The notes: generated from the letters alone by a model not told the origin. A stretch of DNA of 64,000 nt from Lysinibacillus sphaericus (GCF_006864135.1 NZ_SADV01000005.1:1-64000), one strand, 5' to 3'. Shown: positions 45,679 through 54,205, counted from the first letter of the stretch. Numbers and translations: made by a program.

Positions 45679-46104
45679 ATGGTGAATTATAGGGATCACG
45701 GTAAAATCGAGCAAAAGTGTAAATGTGGGTGTGAAGATCGGTTTATTTGGCCTCGAATAAAAGCTAGTACCATTCCTTCGGTAGACCCTCCCCCAGTTAT
45801 TACACCTAATGGAAATATCATTCCAACAGTAAATAGATATTTCTTTATTGCTACATCAGATATTCATTTAACGAATGGAGTGACTCTACCTGCTAGCCAA
45901 TTTTGGGATGATGATGGAAATCCAGTAACTGAATTTAAGATTTTTAATCCGAATGGCTACGTTAATCTTTTTATCAATGCCGTAATGCAGGAAGGTGGAA
46001 TTTATACTATAATCCCAACCTCGTTAACCTTAAGTCCAGATAATTCAACAATTTATAAAGGAACTCCAATCATTATAGAATCATTAGGATTTTCTACAAT
46101 GTAA
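45679..46104 (+). CDS. DUF4183-domain spore-surface-type protein with Cys-rich start
   Basis: The 141-residue product has an N-terminal CKCGC cluster (residues about 14-18) and Pro-rich linker, then a DUF4183 domain: RYFFIATSDIHLTNGVTL, FINAVMQEGG, and GTPIIIES. DUF4183 is typical of proteins on Bacillus spore coats and exosporia, sometimes after collagen-like repeats. GAGGTGAT precedes the ATG. It is followed after 29 bases by a paralogue. Spore location is inferred. Confidence 0.82.
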   Translation: MVNYRDHGKIEQKCKCGCEDRFIWPRIKASTIPSVDPPPVITPNGNIIPTVNRYFFIATSDIHLTNGVTLPASQFWDDDGNPVTEFKIFNPNGYVNLFINAVMQEGGIYTIIPTSLTLSPDNSTIYKGTPIIIESLGFSTM

Positions 46105-46133
46105 GAAACAAACCTGAAAGGGGGTGAAAATAA

Positions 46134-46454
46134 GTGGCACTTTCTATTATTAATATTCATGTCAATGTTACAAGTACTTCGACTAGATTTTTCAATGTTT
46201 TAGCTACACCTTTAACGATCTCTGATGGTACAACGGTTGCCGCTACTACCTTTTTAAATGATAGCGGTTCTGCTGCAACTACTTTCCCAATCGTAACAAA
46301 CGGGTACTATAATTTATATATAAACGGGGTGCTTCAGGAGGGTGGTTCCTATTCTGTTTCTGCAACGGAATTAACATTCCAAACTGTTACAGGCACTTTG
46401 CCAGCAGGAACACCAATTATTGTTGAGGCTGTTGAATTAGTGACTACACTTTAA
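46134..46454 (+). CDS. DUF4183-domain protein (paralogue)
   Basis: The 106-residue product consists almost only of the DUF4183 domain: RFFNVLATPLTISDGTTV, YNLYINGVLQEGG and AGTPIIVEAVE. The GTG start follows AAAGGGGGTG. It lacks the cysteine cluster of the upstream gene and is Ser/Thr-rich. Likely cotranscribed with it and made at sporulation. Confidence 0.82.
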   Translation: MALSIINIHVNVTSTSTRFFNVLATPLTISDGTTVAATTFLNDSGSAATTFPIVTNGYYNLYINGVLQEGGSYSVSATELTFQTVTGTLPAGTPIIVEAVELVTTL

Positions 46455-46530
46455 TCATCTTGGGGAAATTGGGTAGAGAAAGAAATATATGTTGTTATAC
46501 GAATCTATAAAAAAATAAACTTCATATAAT

Positions 46531-46578
46531 AAAAATAATGGATGCCTTAAAAAACTTAAGAGCATCCATTATTTTTAT
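46531..46578 (+). terminator. Rho-independent terminator
   Basis: AAAAATAATGGATGC pairs perfectly with GCATCCATTATTTTT around a 16-nt loop that holds CTTAAAAAACTTAAG. It ends the DUF4183 unit. The stretch 46580-46773 shows nothing further. Confidence 0.88.
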
Positions 46579-46773
46579 TTTCCATTTGACATTTAAGCTC
46601 ATATTTTTTTCATAATCCAGTGCACTCCGTGTTACACAGTGTTTGCAACTGAAATTTTATTTTTCTTTTGCTATACTGACATGACATCACTTCATTTGAT
46701 GTTAGAATACTTTGACATGTACAAGCCTATTTGAATCAATGCATTAGATTGAAATCGACTCACAAATAGGAAA

Positions 46774-47388
46774 TTAATTATTTGTTGCACGAATTGTCTC
46801 CTCGATACAGAGCCTAATGGACGTTATTAAATCTTGAATATTCCATCCCGGGATTTTTCCATGCTGAATCGCCAAATCAAATGACGCAGGAATATGAATA
46901 AATCCAGCGCGGACCCCTTTATGTTGCTTTGCGTAAACTAGCCCTTCATACATAATATTGTTGCATAAATAGGTACCCGCCGTATTTGATATTTCCGCTG
47001 GATACCCCTCTTTGCATAATCGATTCACCATATTTCTAATAGGTAAATTCGTTATATACGCGTCTTCACCGCCATCATAAATGCTCTCATCTGCTGGTGT
47101 ATAACCATTATTATCCGCATCGCCATCTTTAATATTAATCGCTATTCGCTCAGGTGTTATTTTAAAACGTCCTCCAGCTAAACCTAATGAAATAATGATT
47201 TCTGGCTTTATCTCAGCAATATATTGTTTCAGCTGCTGAGCAGATTGCTGAAAATCTACTGACAAAATGCGTCCTATAATTTCATAGCCATCCATCATTT
47301 CTCCATGTAAGTTTTCTACAATTTGCATTGTTGGATTAATTTTATACTCAAGAAATGGTACAAACCCTGTTAACAATATTTTTGTCAT
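46774..47388 (-). CDS. pcp: Pyroglutamyl-peptidase I
   Basis: This cysteine peptidase removes N-terminal pyroglutamate. The 204-residue product has TGFVPF near the start and the catalytic triad Glu80 (KITPE), Cys142 (NTAGTYLCNN) and His165 (GFIHIP). Compared with family members of about 215 residues it is slightly short at the C-terminus but complete in its active site. AAGGTG precedes the ATG. Confidence 0.95.
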   Translation of the reverse strand: MTKILLTGFVPFLEYKINPTMQIVENLHGEMMDGYEIIGRILSVDFQQSAQQLKQYIAEIKPEIIISLGLAGGRFKITPERIAINIKDGDADNNGYTPADESIYDGGEDAYITNLPIRNMVNRLCKEGYPAEISNTAGTYLCNNIMYEGLVYAKQHKGVRAGFIHIPASFDLAIQHGKIPGWNIQDLITSIRLCIEETIRATNN

Positions 47389-47625
47389 GTTTTCTTCACC
47401 TTAATTTCTATAGGACGTCGCTTGATTGCCCATCCTTTTTATTATTTTTATTTACTGGTCCGAATTCTGTAACCGAAATAACAACTGAATCCATCAATGA
47501 CCCACATTGCACTGATATACTAATTTTTTTAATTCTACAAAAAAATGCCTCCCATTTACAATATATTTCAGAAAAAACAAACAACTACCCTCTTTTTATT
47601 ACAACAAAAATATGAAAGATCAATA

Positions 47626-47665
47626 AAAAAAGCATGATCTCAAAATTACTTAGACCATGCTCTAG
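47626..47665 (-). terminator. Possible terminator of the 29-residue gene
   Basis: AAAGCATG and CATGCT-type arms (with GATCTC/AGACCATG mismatches) occur 32 bases after the small gene on the minus strand, with a T-rich tail. The remaining gap 47389-47625 has no recognisable gene. Confidence 0.5.
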
Positions 47666-47696
47666 CTATATAAAAATTGTCTTTATTGATACCCTC

Positions 47697-47786
47697 TTAT
47701 TTCAAATGTGCAGTCGCCTGTTTCATAACGTGTTTTCCCACTCCAATATAGATAACCACTGCCGCTCCAATAAATACGAATGTCAT
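47697..47786 (-). CDS. 29-residue membrane protein under a Fur-box promoter
   Basis: The peptide MTFVFIGAAVVIYIGVGKHV plus a nine-residue tail is a single hydrophobic helix with a basic end. Its ATG is 9 bases from AAGGAG. A strong sigma-A promoter with a Fur-type box over the start of transcription lies upstream, so expression should rise in iron starvation. Small Fur-regulated proteins and basic adaptor peptides are known in Bacillus, but I do not recognise this one. Confidence 0.75.
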   Translation of the reverse strand: MTFVFIGAAVVIYIGVGKHVMKQATAHLK

Positions 47787-47851
47787 CGCTAACCGCTCCT
47801 TTTAATATAAATATTTGTATTCGAAAAGACTTAACGTCCACTTATTGATTT

Positions 47852-47900
47852 TGAAAATCATTCTCATTAATATAATATAAATTTCCCACTAATTCGTCAA
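47852..47900 (-). promoter_or_regulatory. Sigma-A promoter with Fur box
   Basis: On the minus strand TTGACG (47895-47900) and TATTAT (47872-47877) are 17 bases apart. TGAAAATCATTCTCA at 47852-47866 (plus reading) matches the 7-1-7 Fur consensus TGATAATNATTATCA at all but two positions and covers the expected start of transcription. Confidence 0.78.
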
Positions 47901-47965
47901 GACATACTTTCATCTTACCCATTTAACATGGTAAGATGTAGAAAAGTCGGAAAAAGGATGCGGTA

Positions 47966-48424
47966 ATGATGAGTAATTCGAAGTACTTTCAAACTATTTT
48001 AAACGGGACAATTCACGCTTTAAAATCGATCCTTCCTATGGATATAGAGGTGAAAACACCTAGTATTATTTCTGAGCCATTTCAACAACAGCAAATGGGT
48101 GTTTTAATCGGTTTAATAGGAGATTTAAAGGGCCGTGTAATCATTGATTCCTCTCCTGAAATTTTTAGTGGTATCGGCAATATAATGTTTGGTATGCCTC
48201 TTGAAGGAGAAATGTTGGAATCCTTTACAGGGGAATTCGGAAATATGATTGCAGGAAATTTATGCACTACTGTAGGACAAGAAAGCTTAGAAATTGATAT
48301 CACACCGCCAACAGTGATGGTTGGCAACACAAAGTTATACGGCTTTGAAAAGGCATTTATACTCCCTGTTACAATTCCAAGTGTTGGTCCGCTGACAGTT
48401 CTTTTAACAATTGAAGGAGAATAG
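47966..48424 (+). CDS. CheX-like CheY-P phosphatase
   Basis: CheX dephosphorylates CheY-P and damps chemotaxis signals. The 152-residue product has the family's E-x2-N catalytic pair in GEFGNMIAGN (Glu90, Asn93) and GRVIIDSSPE before it. No flagellar or che genes are near. AAAGGATG precedes the ATG at 47966; a second ATG follows directly. Confidence 0.88.
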   Translation: MMSNSKYFQTILNGTIHALKSILPMDIEVKTPSIISEPFQQQQMGVLIGLIGDLKGRVIIDSSPEIFSGIGNIMFGMPLEGEMLESFTGEFGNMIAGNLCTTVGQESLEIDITPPTVMVGNTKLYGFEKAFILPVTIPSVGPLTVLLTIEGE

Positions 48425-48782
48425 AGTACTAGAATATCGAACTATTCCAAATGATATATCCTATGCCAATTCATTAAACATTTATGAACACACTTTGTCA
48501 TTCTCTATAATTAACAGAGGATGCCCCATTAGGCTTAAGTCCAAAATACAATTAGTAAAATTTCTTGAAAATAAAGATATTTTAATAACAATTCCTCTAA
48601 TTCTAACCAATAAGTGGCTATCTCAATGACTATTGAGGTGGCTATTTTTTATTCTACCCTCAATTTTTCACATTTTTTTCACACATTTCGCCAATATATG
48701 TGATTTTTTTCACATCTAAAAGAAATTTATTTATATATCATGGCAATAAGAAAGACACAATAAAAGCGTAGGAGGAGCAAAA
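48425..48782. other. Gap between cheX-like gene and the oxidase operon
   Basis: A 72-codon frame overlaps the cheX stop region but has no ribosome site and a poor composition. A weak hairpin (CTCAAT/ATTGAG) with TTTTTT near 48620-48650 may terminate the cheX-like gene. The oxidase promoter must lie in 48660-48770, which contains TTCACA stretches. Confidence 0.45.
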
Positions 48783-48905
48783 ATGGCAAATAAAAAAAAG
48801 TCAGATGAAAATTTAAAAGGTTCACTCTATGCGGTATTTGGAGTAGGAATCATCATTATCTTGCTTTGGGTGTACTGCTTCGATTTGTTCATCAATCGTT
48901 TTTAA
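48783..48905 (+). CDS. Cytochrome ba3 oxidase subunit IIa
   Basis: The 40-residue single-helix peptide has a polar start (MANKKKSDENLKGSLYAVF) and the helix GVGIIIILLWVYCFDLFINRF, as for the small subunit IIa of ba3-type oxidases. AGGAGG is 6-8 bases before the ATG. Its stop codon TAA forms the first bases of a dispersed repeat copy, which separates it by 347 bases from subunit II. Confidence 0.85.
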   Translation: MANKKKSDENLKGSLYAVFGVGIIIILLWVYCFDLFINRF

Positions 48906-49226
48906 CTTCTTTCAGCAATTGTTTTTTGTAGCAAAAGTGAAGCGTCAGCTACAGATGTTTTATGAAACGTAAGTAAAACGTCAAGTCTTTTGTACCAAAA
49001 GCATAGCGACAGGTACAAAAGTCTCCACCTCTATAAGTGGTGGATGAATGCGGATTTAAGCTACTTTTCTGCGAGTATTCAAACGCCCGCTGAAAGAAGT
49101 TAAAGCCTCTGGCGGATGTCACGGAATCGGAAAAGAGTTCTTTGTGCAAGCACAAAGCCGATTTCAGAAGCATTGTTTATCTGCGCGAAAGCGTAGCGAC
49201 AGCGGCAATTATGCCGAGGCATAATG
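48903..49226. repeat. Dispersed modular repeat, copy G, inside the ba3 oxidase operon
   Basis: It starts AACTTCTTTCAGCAATTG right at the subunit IIa stop, then runs TTTTTTGTAGCAAAAGTGAAGCG, TTTATGAAACGTAAGTAAAACG, CTTTTGTACCAAAAGCATAGCG, a GGTGGATGAATGCGG module, CGCTGAAAGAAGTTAAAGCC, GGCGGATGTCACGGAATCGG, TGCGCGAAAGCGTAGCGACAG and ends CAATTATGCCGAGGCATAAT. It has no terminator-like T run at its end, so transcription may pass through. Confidence 0.85.
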
Positions 49227-49252
49227 ATTCTACTAAGAAAGGACAGAGACAT

Positions 49253-49747
49253 ATGCACTTACATAAGTATGAAAAATATTGGCTTGTGTTTGGAGTTACT
49301 ACTTTAGTAGCATTCCTTATCATTCTAGGCATCGGTGCATTCCATCAAGGCTCACATCCAAACAATGGTAAAAAAACACTAGATTATGAGAAAGTAAGAG
49401 AATTTGCACCCTTCGATAACCCGGGTGTACATAAAGTAGAAGGTAAAAATTGGGATTACGAAGTAGTTGTTTTAGCATCAGCATTTAACTACAATCCTCC
49501 AGAAATTGAAGTGCCACTTGGAGCTAAAGTGAAATTTATTGCAACGAGTGCAGATGTAATGCACGGTTTTGAAGTTGCAGGTACAAATATTAATATGATG
49601 CTTGAACCAGGTTACATTTCTGAATATGTAACTACAGTAAATAAAGAGGGAGAGTTTTTAATCGTATGTAATGAATATTGTGGTACAGGACATACGATGA
49701 TGCACTCTATGCTAAAGGTGGTGAAGCCAAATGAGTCTCAACAATAA
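49253..49747 (+). CDS. Cytochrome ba3 oxidase subunit II (CuA)
   Basis: It takes electrons from cytochrome c at its dinuclear copper centre. The 164-residue product has one membrane helix (about 9-30) and a cupredoxin domain with the full CuA ligand set His104, Cys139, Cys143, His147 and Met150 in CNEYCGTGHTMMH. The spacing equals that of the Thermus ba3 enzyme. The ATG at 49253 follows AAAGGA; earlier codons are in the repeat. It overlaps subunit I by 17 bases. Confidence 0.94.
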   Translation: MHLHKYEKYWLVFGVTTLVAFLIILGIGAFHQGSHPNNGKKTLDYEKVREFAPFDNPGVHKVEGKNWDYEVVVLASAFNYNPPEIEVPLGAKVKFIATSADVMHGFEVAGTNINMMLEPGYISEYVTTVNKEGEFLIVCNEYCGTGHTMMHSMLKVVKPNESQQ

Positions 49748-51392
49748 TTTGACAAAAGTGGATCGTCGTGATGCGAAGCTAGCGATGGCACATATTTATG
49801 TGGCATTCATCGCATTGTTATTAGGGGGTCTTGCTGGTTTATTACAAGTTTTCGTTCGTTCTGGTCAATTTACATTACCAGCAGGCATTGGTTACTATCA
49901 AGTTTTAACCGTACATGGTGTTTTACTCGGTCTTATTTTAACAACATTCTTTATTTTTGGTTTCCAAATTGCTAGTGTTAGCCGTACGTCAGGGACTTTT
50001 TCAGACGGTCAACGTCGCCTTGGCTGGATCGGCTTCTGGTTAATGACTATCGGTACAGCAGCAGCTGCAACAATGGTTCTACTTAATGAGGCATCTGTTT
50101 TATATACGTTCTATGCTCCATTGAAAGCTCACTGGATATTCTATTTTGGCCTTACATTAGTCGTTGTTGGTTCTTGGGTTGGCGGCGCGGGTCAAATATT
50201 ACGCTATGCACAGTGGCGCAAAGAAAACAAAGGAAGCGGACAACGAAGCCCATTACTATCATTTATGGTTGTTGTTAATAATTTAATGTGGTTTGTAGCA
50301 ACTCTAGGTGTAGCTGCTTCTGTTCTATTCCAGTTACTACCATGGTCCTTAGGCTTTGTTGAACGTGTCGACATAGCACTATCCCGTACATTATTCTGGT
50401 ATTTTGGTCATGCGCTTGTGTATTTCTGGTTATTACCAGCATACATGGTTTGGTATGTCATTATTCCGAAGGTTATTGGTGGAAAAATTTTCTCTGATTC
50501 TTTAGCAAGACTATCATTTATGCTATTCTTAATTTTCTCTGTACCAGTTGGGATTCATCACCAATTAACAGAGCCTGGTATTGCTAGCACATGGAAATTC
50601 ATACAAGTTGTATTAACGTTTGCCGTAATCGTACCATCCTTAATGACTGCCTTTTCGATGTTTGCAATGTTTGAACTACGTGGTCGTGAATTAGGTGGTA
50701 AAGGTCTTTTCGGCTGGCTCAAAAAGTTACCATGGAAAGATGCTCGTTTCTTCGTGCCATTTATCGGTATGCTAGCGTTTATTCCCGGTGGCGCTGGCGG
50801 TATCATCAATGCTTCTTACCAAATGAACCAAGTAATCCATAATACTATTTGGGTTACAGGGCATTTCCATTTAACAATTGCAACAACAGCCGTTTTAACT
50901 TATTTCGGTGCAGCATTTTGGTTAATTCCATATTTAACAGGTCGTACATTGACTAAATCTTTAAACAATCTTGGTAATTTTGCCGCTATTTTATGGGCTA
51001 CTGGTATGACAATTATGTCTTCCGCTATGCATATCGCTGGGCTGATCGGTGCACCCCGTCGATCTGATTACTCTGAGTATGGCGGTGCTCAACAAGCTTA
51101 TGATTGGATTCCTTATCAAATCGCTCAAGCTGTTGGTGGTACGATTCTATTCATCGCTATCTTAATCATCCTTTATATTGTGGTGAAATTAGCATGGTTT
51201 GCACCAAAAGGAGAAGAGGAATTCCCAGTTGGTGAAGTACATGAAAACGGTGGTACTACTCCAGCTATCTTAGAGAACTTTAAAGTATGGCTTGTTATTT
51301 TAGTAGCATTAATTTTATTTGCTTATACTATTCCAATTATCGATATTATTTCTAATTCCCCTCCAGGCTCTAAAGGCTATAAACTTTGGTAA
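49731..51392 (+). CDS. Cytochrome ba3 oxidase subunit I
   Basis: The catalytic heme-copper subunit of a B-type oxygen reductase has 553 residues with about 13 membrane helices. Heme and copper ligands are visible in VLTVHGVLLG (near 63), WYFGHALVYFWLLPAY (near 222-237), IHHQLTEPG and TGHFHLTIATT (near 380). It reduces oxygen to water and pumps protons. Overlap with subunit II suggests coupling. No subunit III is seen, as usual for ba3. Confidence 0.95.
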   Translation: MSLNNNLTKVDRRDAKLAMAHIYVAFIALLLGGLAGLLQVFVRSGQFTLPAGIGYYQVLTVHGVLLGLILTTFFIFGFQIASVSRTSGTFSDGQRRLGWIGFWLMTIGTAAAATMVLLNEASVLYTFYAPLKAHWIFYFGLTLVVVGSWVGGAGQILRYAQWRKENKGSGQRSPLLSFMVVVNNLMWFVATLGVAASVLFQLLPWSLGFVERVDIALSRTLFWYFGHALVYFWLLPAYMVWYVIIPKVIGGKIFSDSLARLSFMLFLIFSVPVGIHHQLTEPGIASTWKFIQVVLTFAVIVPSLMTAFSMFAMFELRGRELGGKGLFGWLKKLPWKDARFFVPFIGMLAFIPGGAGGIINASYQMNQVIHNTIWVTGHFHLTIATTAVLTYFGAAFWLIPYLTGRTLTKSLNNLGNFAAILWATGMTIMSSAMHIAGLIGAPRRSDYSEYGGAQQAYDWIPYQIAQAVGGTILFIAILIILYIVVKLAWFAPKGEEEFPVGEVHENGGTTPAILENFKVWLVILVALILFAYTIPIIDIISNSPPGSKGYKLW

Positions 51393-51413
51393 CAATGTTT
51401 TGCATCTTCATAA

Positions 51414-51450
51414 AAAAAAGCGATTTCTCTAGCTGAGAAATCGCTTTTCA
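51414..51450 (+). terminator. Terminator of the ba3 operon
   Basis: AAAAGCGATTTCTC and GAGAAATCGCTTTT form a perfect 14-bp stem around AGCT, with a T run. An almost identical hairpin recurs at 51954. Confidence 0.92.
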
Positions 51451-51510
51451 CTTTGCTGAAAAAATGTAATTAAGGTATTAATTAAAGTAAAGCTTTTATG
51501 CAAAACGAGG

Positions 51511-51700
51511 GGTTGATTTCAGTTCCGGTTGGGCGCTTTGTTGCTGTCGCTTCACTTTCGCTACAGAAAACATTTGTTGCTGTCGCTTCGCTTTCGCACA
51601 GATAAAACATTTGTAGCTGACGCTTCGCTTTCGCACAGAGCATAGCTTCCTGGGGGCGTCCGATGAGCCGCTTCACTCGCGAAGCTCGCTCCAGGATCTT
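51511..51700. repeat. 36-bp tandem units with conserved borders (locus 2)
   Basis: Three units begin at 51540, 51576 and 51613 (GTTGCTGTCGCTTC... / GTAGCTGACGCTTC...). They are flanked by the same GGTTGATTTC..GTTCCGG and GGGGGCGTCCGATGAGCCGC borders as at 45258. Reading frames across it are spurious. Confidence 0.82.
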
Positions 51701-51739
51701 ATCTGTGACGCAGATCCCCAAGAGTCGTCAGCCTCCACT

Positions 51740-51950
51740 TCAATCAACCAATTCACATAGCATATTTTTTATGTACGAAACGGAGCGGCAGTAACAAGAT
51801 GTGTTTTTATGCCAAAGCGAATCAGCAAAATACTTAAACGGAGGAAGTTGCACAACTCCCTCCCCCAGGTGAGCGAGTAACTTAGCTCCACCCTCATCGA
51901 AAACGCCACAACATACAAAGTAATTTCCTTGACCATTTCCTTTTCGACAT
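51740..51950. repeat. Degenerate repeat sequence
   Basis: Contains ATTTTTTATGTACGAAACGGAGCGGCAGTAACAAGATGTG, a decayed form of the CGAAAGCGAAGCGGCAGCAACA module given in pieces elsewhere, then AGGAAGTTGCACAACTCCCTC, a short inverted repeat. No gene. Confidence 0.5.
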
Positions 51951-51953
51951 TAT

Positions 51954-51990
51954 GAAAAGCGATTTCTCTGTAGTTGAGAAATCGCTTTGT
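51954..51990 (-). terminator. Terminator of the M32 carboxypeptidase gene
   Basis: AAAGCGATTTCTC and GAGAAATCGCTTT pair around TGTAGTT; on the minus strand the tail is TTTTC. The stem matches that at 51414 base for base over 13 bp. Confidence 0.85.
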
Positions 51991-51993
51991 CCT

Positions 51994-53490
51994 TTAGAGC
52001 TGATACAGCTTCGTATACTTTTCTTGTAAATAGTTTGCTAAATATTTGGCGTTTAAGCCTTCTCCTGTTGCCTCTTGTAACAATTCGAACGGCTTCTTCA
52101 ACGCGCCGTATTGATGGACTTTGTCTGTTAACCACTCTCGAATTGGTAGGAGCTCTCCCTTTACTAACAGCTCATCAAAGTTTGGAAGATCTTTATCCAT
52201 TGCATGCTTCCATTGTGCAGCGTAAATCATTCCTAAAGCATAGGATGGGAAATAGCCAAACATGCCCCCTGACCAGTGCATATCTTGTAGTACCCCTTTT
52301 GCATCTGTTTCAGGACGAATGCCTAAATATTCTTCGTATTTATCATTCCATACTTGTGGAAGATCTTTCGCTTGAAGATCGCCGTTGAATAAATCACGTT
52401 CAATTTCATAGCGAATCATAATATGTAGTGGATACGTTAACTCATCTGCTTCAATGCGAATAAACGATGGCTCCACCATATTAATTGCTCGTAGGAATTC
52501 AGCTAATGCTACATCACCAAATTGCTCAGGTGAATACTTTTGAAGTCGCTCGTAGTTATGCTCCCAGAACTTTTCGTTCCTACCAACAAAATTTTCATAA
52601 AATAAAGATTGGGACTCATGTATTCCCATAGATGTACCTGTTGCTAACGGTAAACCATCAAGCTTCACATCAATATTTTGCTCGTACATGGCATGTCCAC
52701 ACTCATGGATAGTTCCAAAAATTGCTGAGCGGAAATCATTTTCATCATATTTCGTTGTAATACGATTATCTCCATGATTTATGCCTATCATAAATGGATG
52801 CACACTTTCGTCTAAGCGACCTGCATCAAAATCATAGCCAAGTTGTGCTAACATTTCTAATGATAATGCACGCTGAGATTCACGAGGGAAATGCTTAAAT
52901 AATAGGCTTGTATCTGGTTTCTTAGGTGAAGCTGCAATTTTTTGCACAAGAGAAACAATTGTTTCACGTAAGTCACTAAAAACTTGATCTAAAACATCAG
53001 TCGTCATATCAGGTTCATATAAATCTAGTAATGTATTGTATGGAGAACCATTTTTAATCCCCCAATATTGAATGAATTTCTTCTGCCAGCTTATAATTTC
53101 CTCTAGATAAGGTAGGAACAAAGCAAAATTATTAGCTTCCTTTGCTTCTTCCCATGCTGTTTCCGCTTTAGATTGTAAAATTACAAATTTCTTATATTCA
53201 TCAGCCGGAATTTTTTTATTTTGATCATACTCTTTACGTACTTCCTCAACTAAACGCAGTGTAACATAATCAAGATCTGCCTTTTGCCCCTCTAGATCCG
53301 TTAGTAATTGCCCTAACTCTTCACTAGTTTGCATGTCAAATAAGGAGGCAGATAATGTTCCAACTACCTCTGAACGCTGAGCTAATCCCTTCTTAGGTGC
53401 ACCCGTGCGCATATCCCAATAAATCACACTTAATGCTTCTCCGTAATGCTTCATTTTTTTTACATAGTCAGTAAATTGTTGTACGGTCAT
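51994..53490 (-). CDS. ypwA: Thermostable-type carboxypeptidase 1 (M32)
   Basis: This zinc carboxypeptidase removes C-terminal residues in the cytosol. The 498-residue product has the zinc motif HECGH in IFGTIHECGHAMYEQ (near 260) and the family segments DVRTT-like, ESQSLFYEN and MVEPSFIRIEADELTYPLHI. AAAAGGAGG precedes the ATG. It is monocistronic. Confidence 0.95.
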   Translation of the reverse strand: MTVQQFTDYVKKMKHYGEALSVIYWDMRTGAPKKGLAQRSEVVGTLSASLFDMQTSEELGQLLTDLEGQKADLDYVTLRLVEEVRKEYDQNKKIPADEYKKFVILQSKAETAWEEAKEANNFALFLPYLEEIISWQKKFIQYWGIKNGSPYNTLLDLYEPDMTTDVLDQVFSDLRETIVSLVQKIAASPKKPDTSLLFKHFPRESQRALSLEMLAQLGYDFDAGRLDESVHPFMIGINHGDNRITTKYDENDFRSAIFGTIHECGHAMYEQNIDVKLDGLPLATGTSMGIHESQSLFYENFVGRNEKFWEHNYERLQKYSPEQFGDVALAEFLRAINMVEPSFIRIEADELTYPLHIMIRYEIERDLFNGDLQAKDLPQVWNDKYEEYLGIRPETDAKGVLQDMHWSGGMFGYFPSYALGMIYAAQWKHAMDKDLPNFDELLVKGELLPIREWLTDKVHQYGALKKPFELLQEATGEGLNAKYLANYLQEKYTKLYQL

Positions 53491-53600
53491 GCTAACATCC
53501 TCCTTTTCACGCTACTAGTTTATCATATTTTCGAAAATTTTGTATATTATGGACTTTATAGTATTTTTTATAGGAATAGTAACTGTTCACAATTTTATTT

Positions 53601-53690
53601 CTACAAAACTATTCCATTGCGAATAGCATATACAACCGCTCTCGTTCGATCCACTGCACCAATTTTTTGTAAAATGCGAAAAGAAACGTT
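53601..53690 (-). pseudogene. C-terminal remnant of a LuxR/NarL-type response regulator
   Basis: The minus strand reads VSFRILQKIGAVDRTRAVVY followed by AIRNGIVL and TAG at 53601-53603. This matches the last helix-turn-helix and tail (..IlqKlg..dRtqAvvyAirnGiv) of NarL/FixJ response regulators. An in-frame stop lies just upstream and the rest of the gene is absent. Confidence 0.8.
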
Positions 53691-53708
53691 TTAAAATCCA
53701 TATTTTTT

Positions 53709-54158
53709 TCATCCAGTAAGTTGTTTGTATTTCATATAAATAATAAACCGACGAGCACATACACTACCAAGCGGTATAAACATAAGAGCATTCGTTAATG
53801 ATATTACAGCATGCTCTTTTCCCCATTTTGCTGCAAGTAGACGCAAAAGAAGAATTCCTAGAAATACAATAACTCCAGCGACAGAGCTTTGTGTAGTTAC
53901 GATTCCTCTTTCATGATTAACACGGATTTTTTCTAATTTTCCTCTCCAAATCCCGATACCTATGCCAATTGTTAAACAAATGAAGTACAAGATATAGCTT
54001 ATCAGTGTTAATTTATCTGAACTTAAAATAGAAGTACACGTTATCCCAATTAACAAAATCGGTATTATCCACATTCTAGTTGGTCTAACTTTTTTCTCCC
54101 TTAACATAAGAAGAATCATGACTATAAGGACAACCAAGTAGCTACTCATTTCACTCAT
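53709..54158 (-). CDS. CcdC-like membrane protein (DUF1453)
   Basis: The 149-residue product has four to five membrane helices and IGIGIWRGKLEKIRVNHERG in the middle, typical of the CcdC/DUF1453 family. Related genes often precede a histidine kinase and response regulator. Here only a 28-codon regulator remnant follows, so the partner system has been deleted. AGAGGGA precedes the ATG. Confidence 0.78.
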   Translation of the reverse strand: MSEMSSYLVVLIVMILLMLREKKVRPTRMWIIPILLIGITCTSILSSDKLTLISYILYFICLTIGIGIGIWRGKLEKIRVNHERGIVTTQSSVAGVIVFLGILLLRLLAAKWGKEHAVISLTNALMFIPLGSVCARRFIIYMKYKQLTG

Positions 54159-54205
54159 TTCTTTCCCTCTCTTTCTTTAATAAATTTTTAGTAAAAGTAG
54201 AATAT

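Noticed and set aside
48411-48629. 72-codon plus-strand frame after the cheX-like gene
   Set aside because: Overlaps the cheX stop, lacks a ribosome site and has no recognisable protein features.
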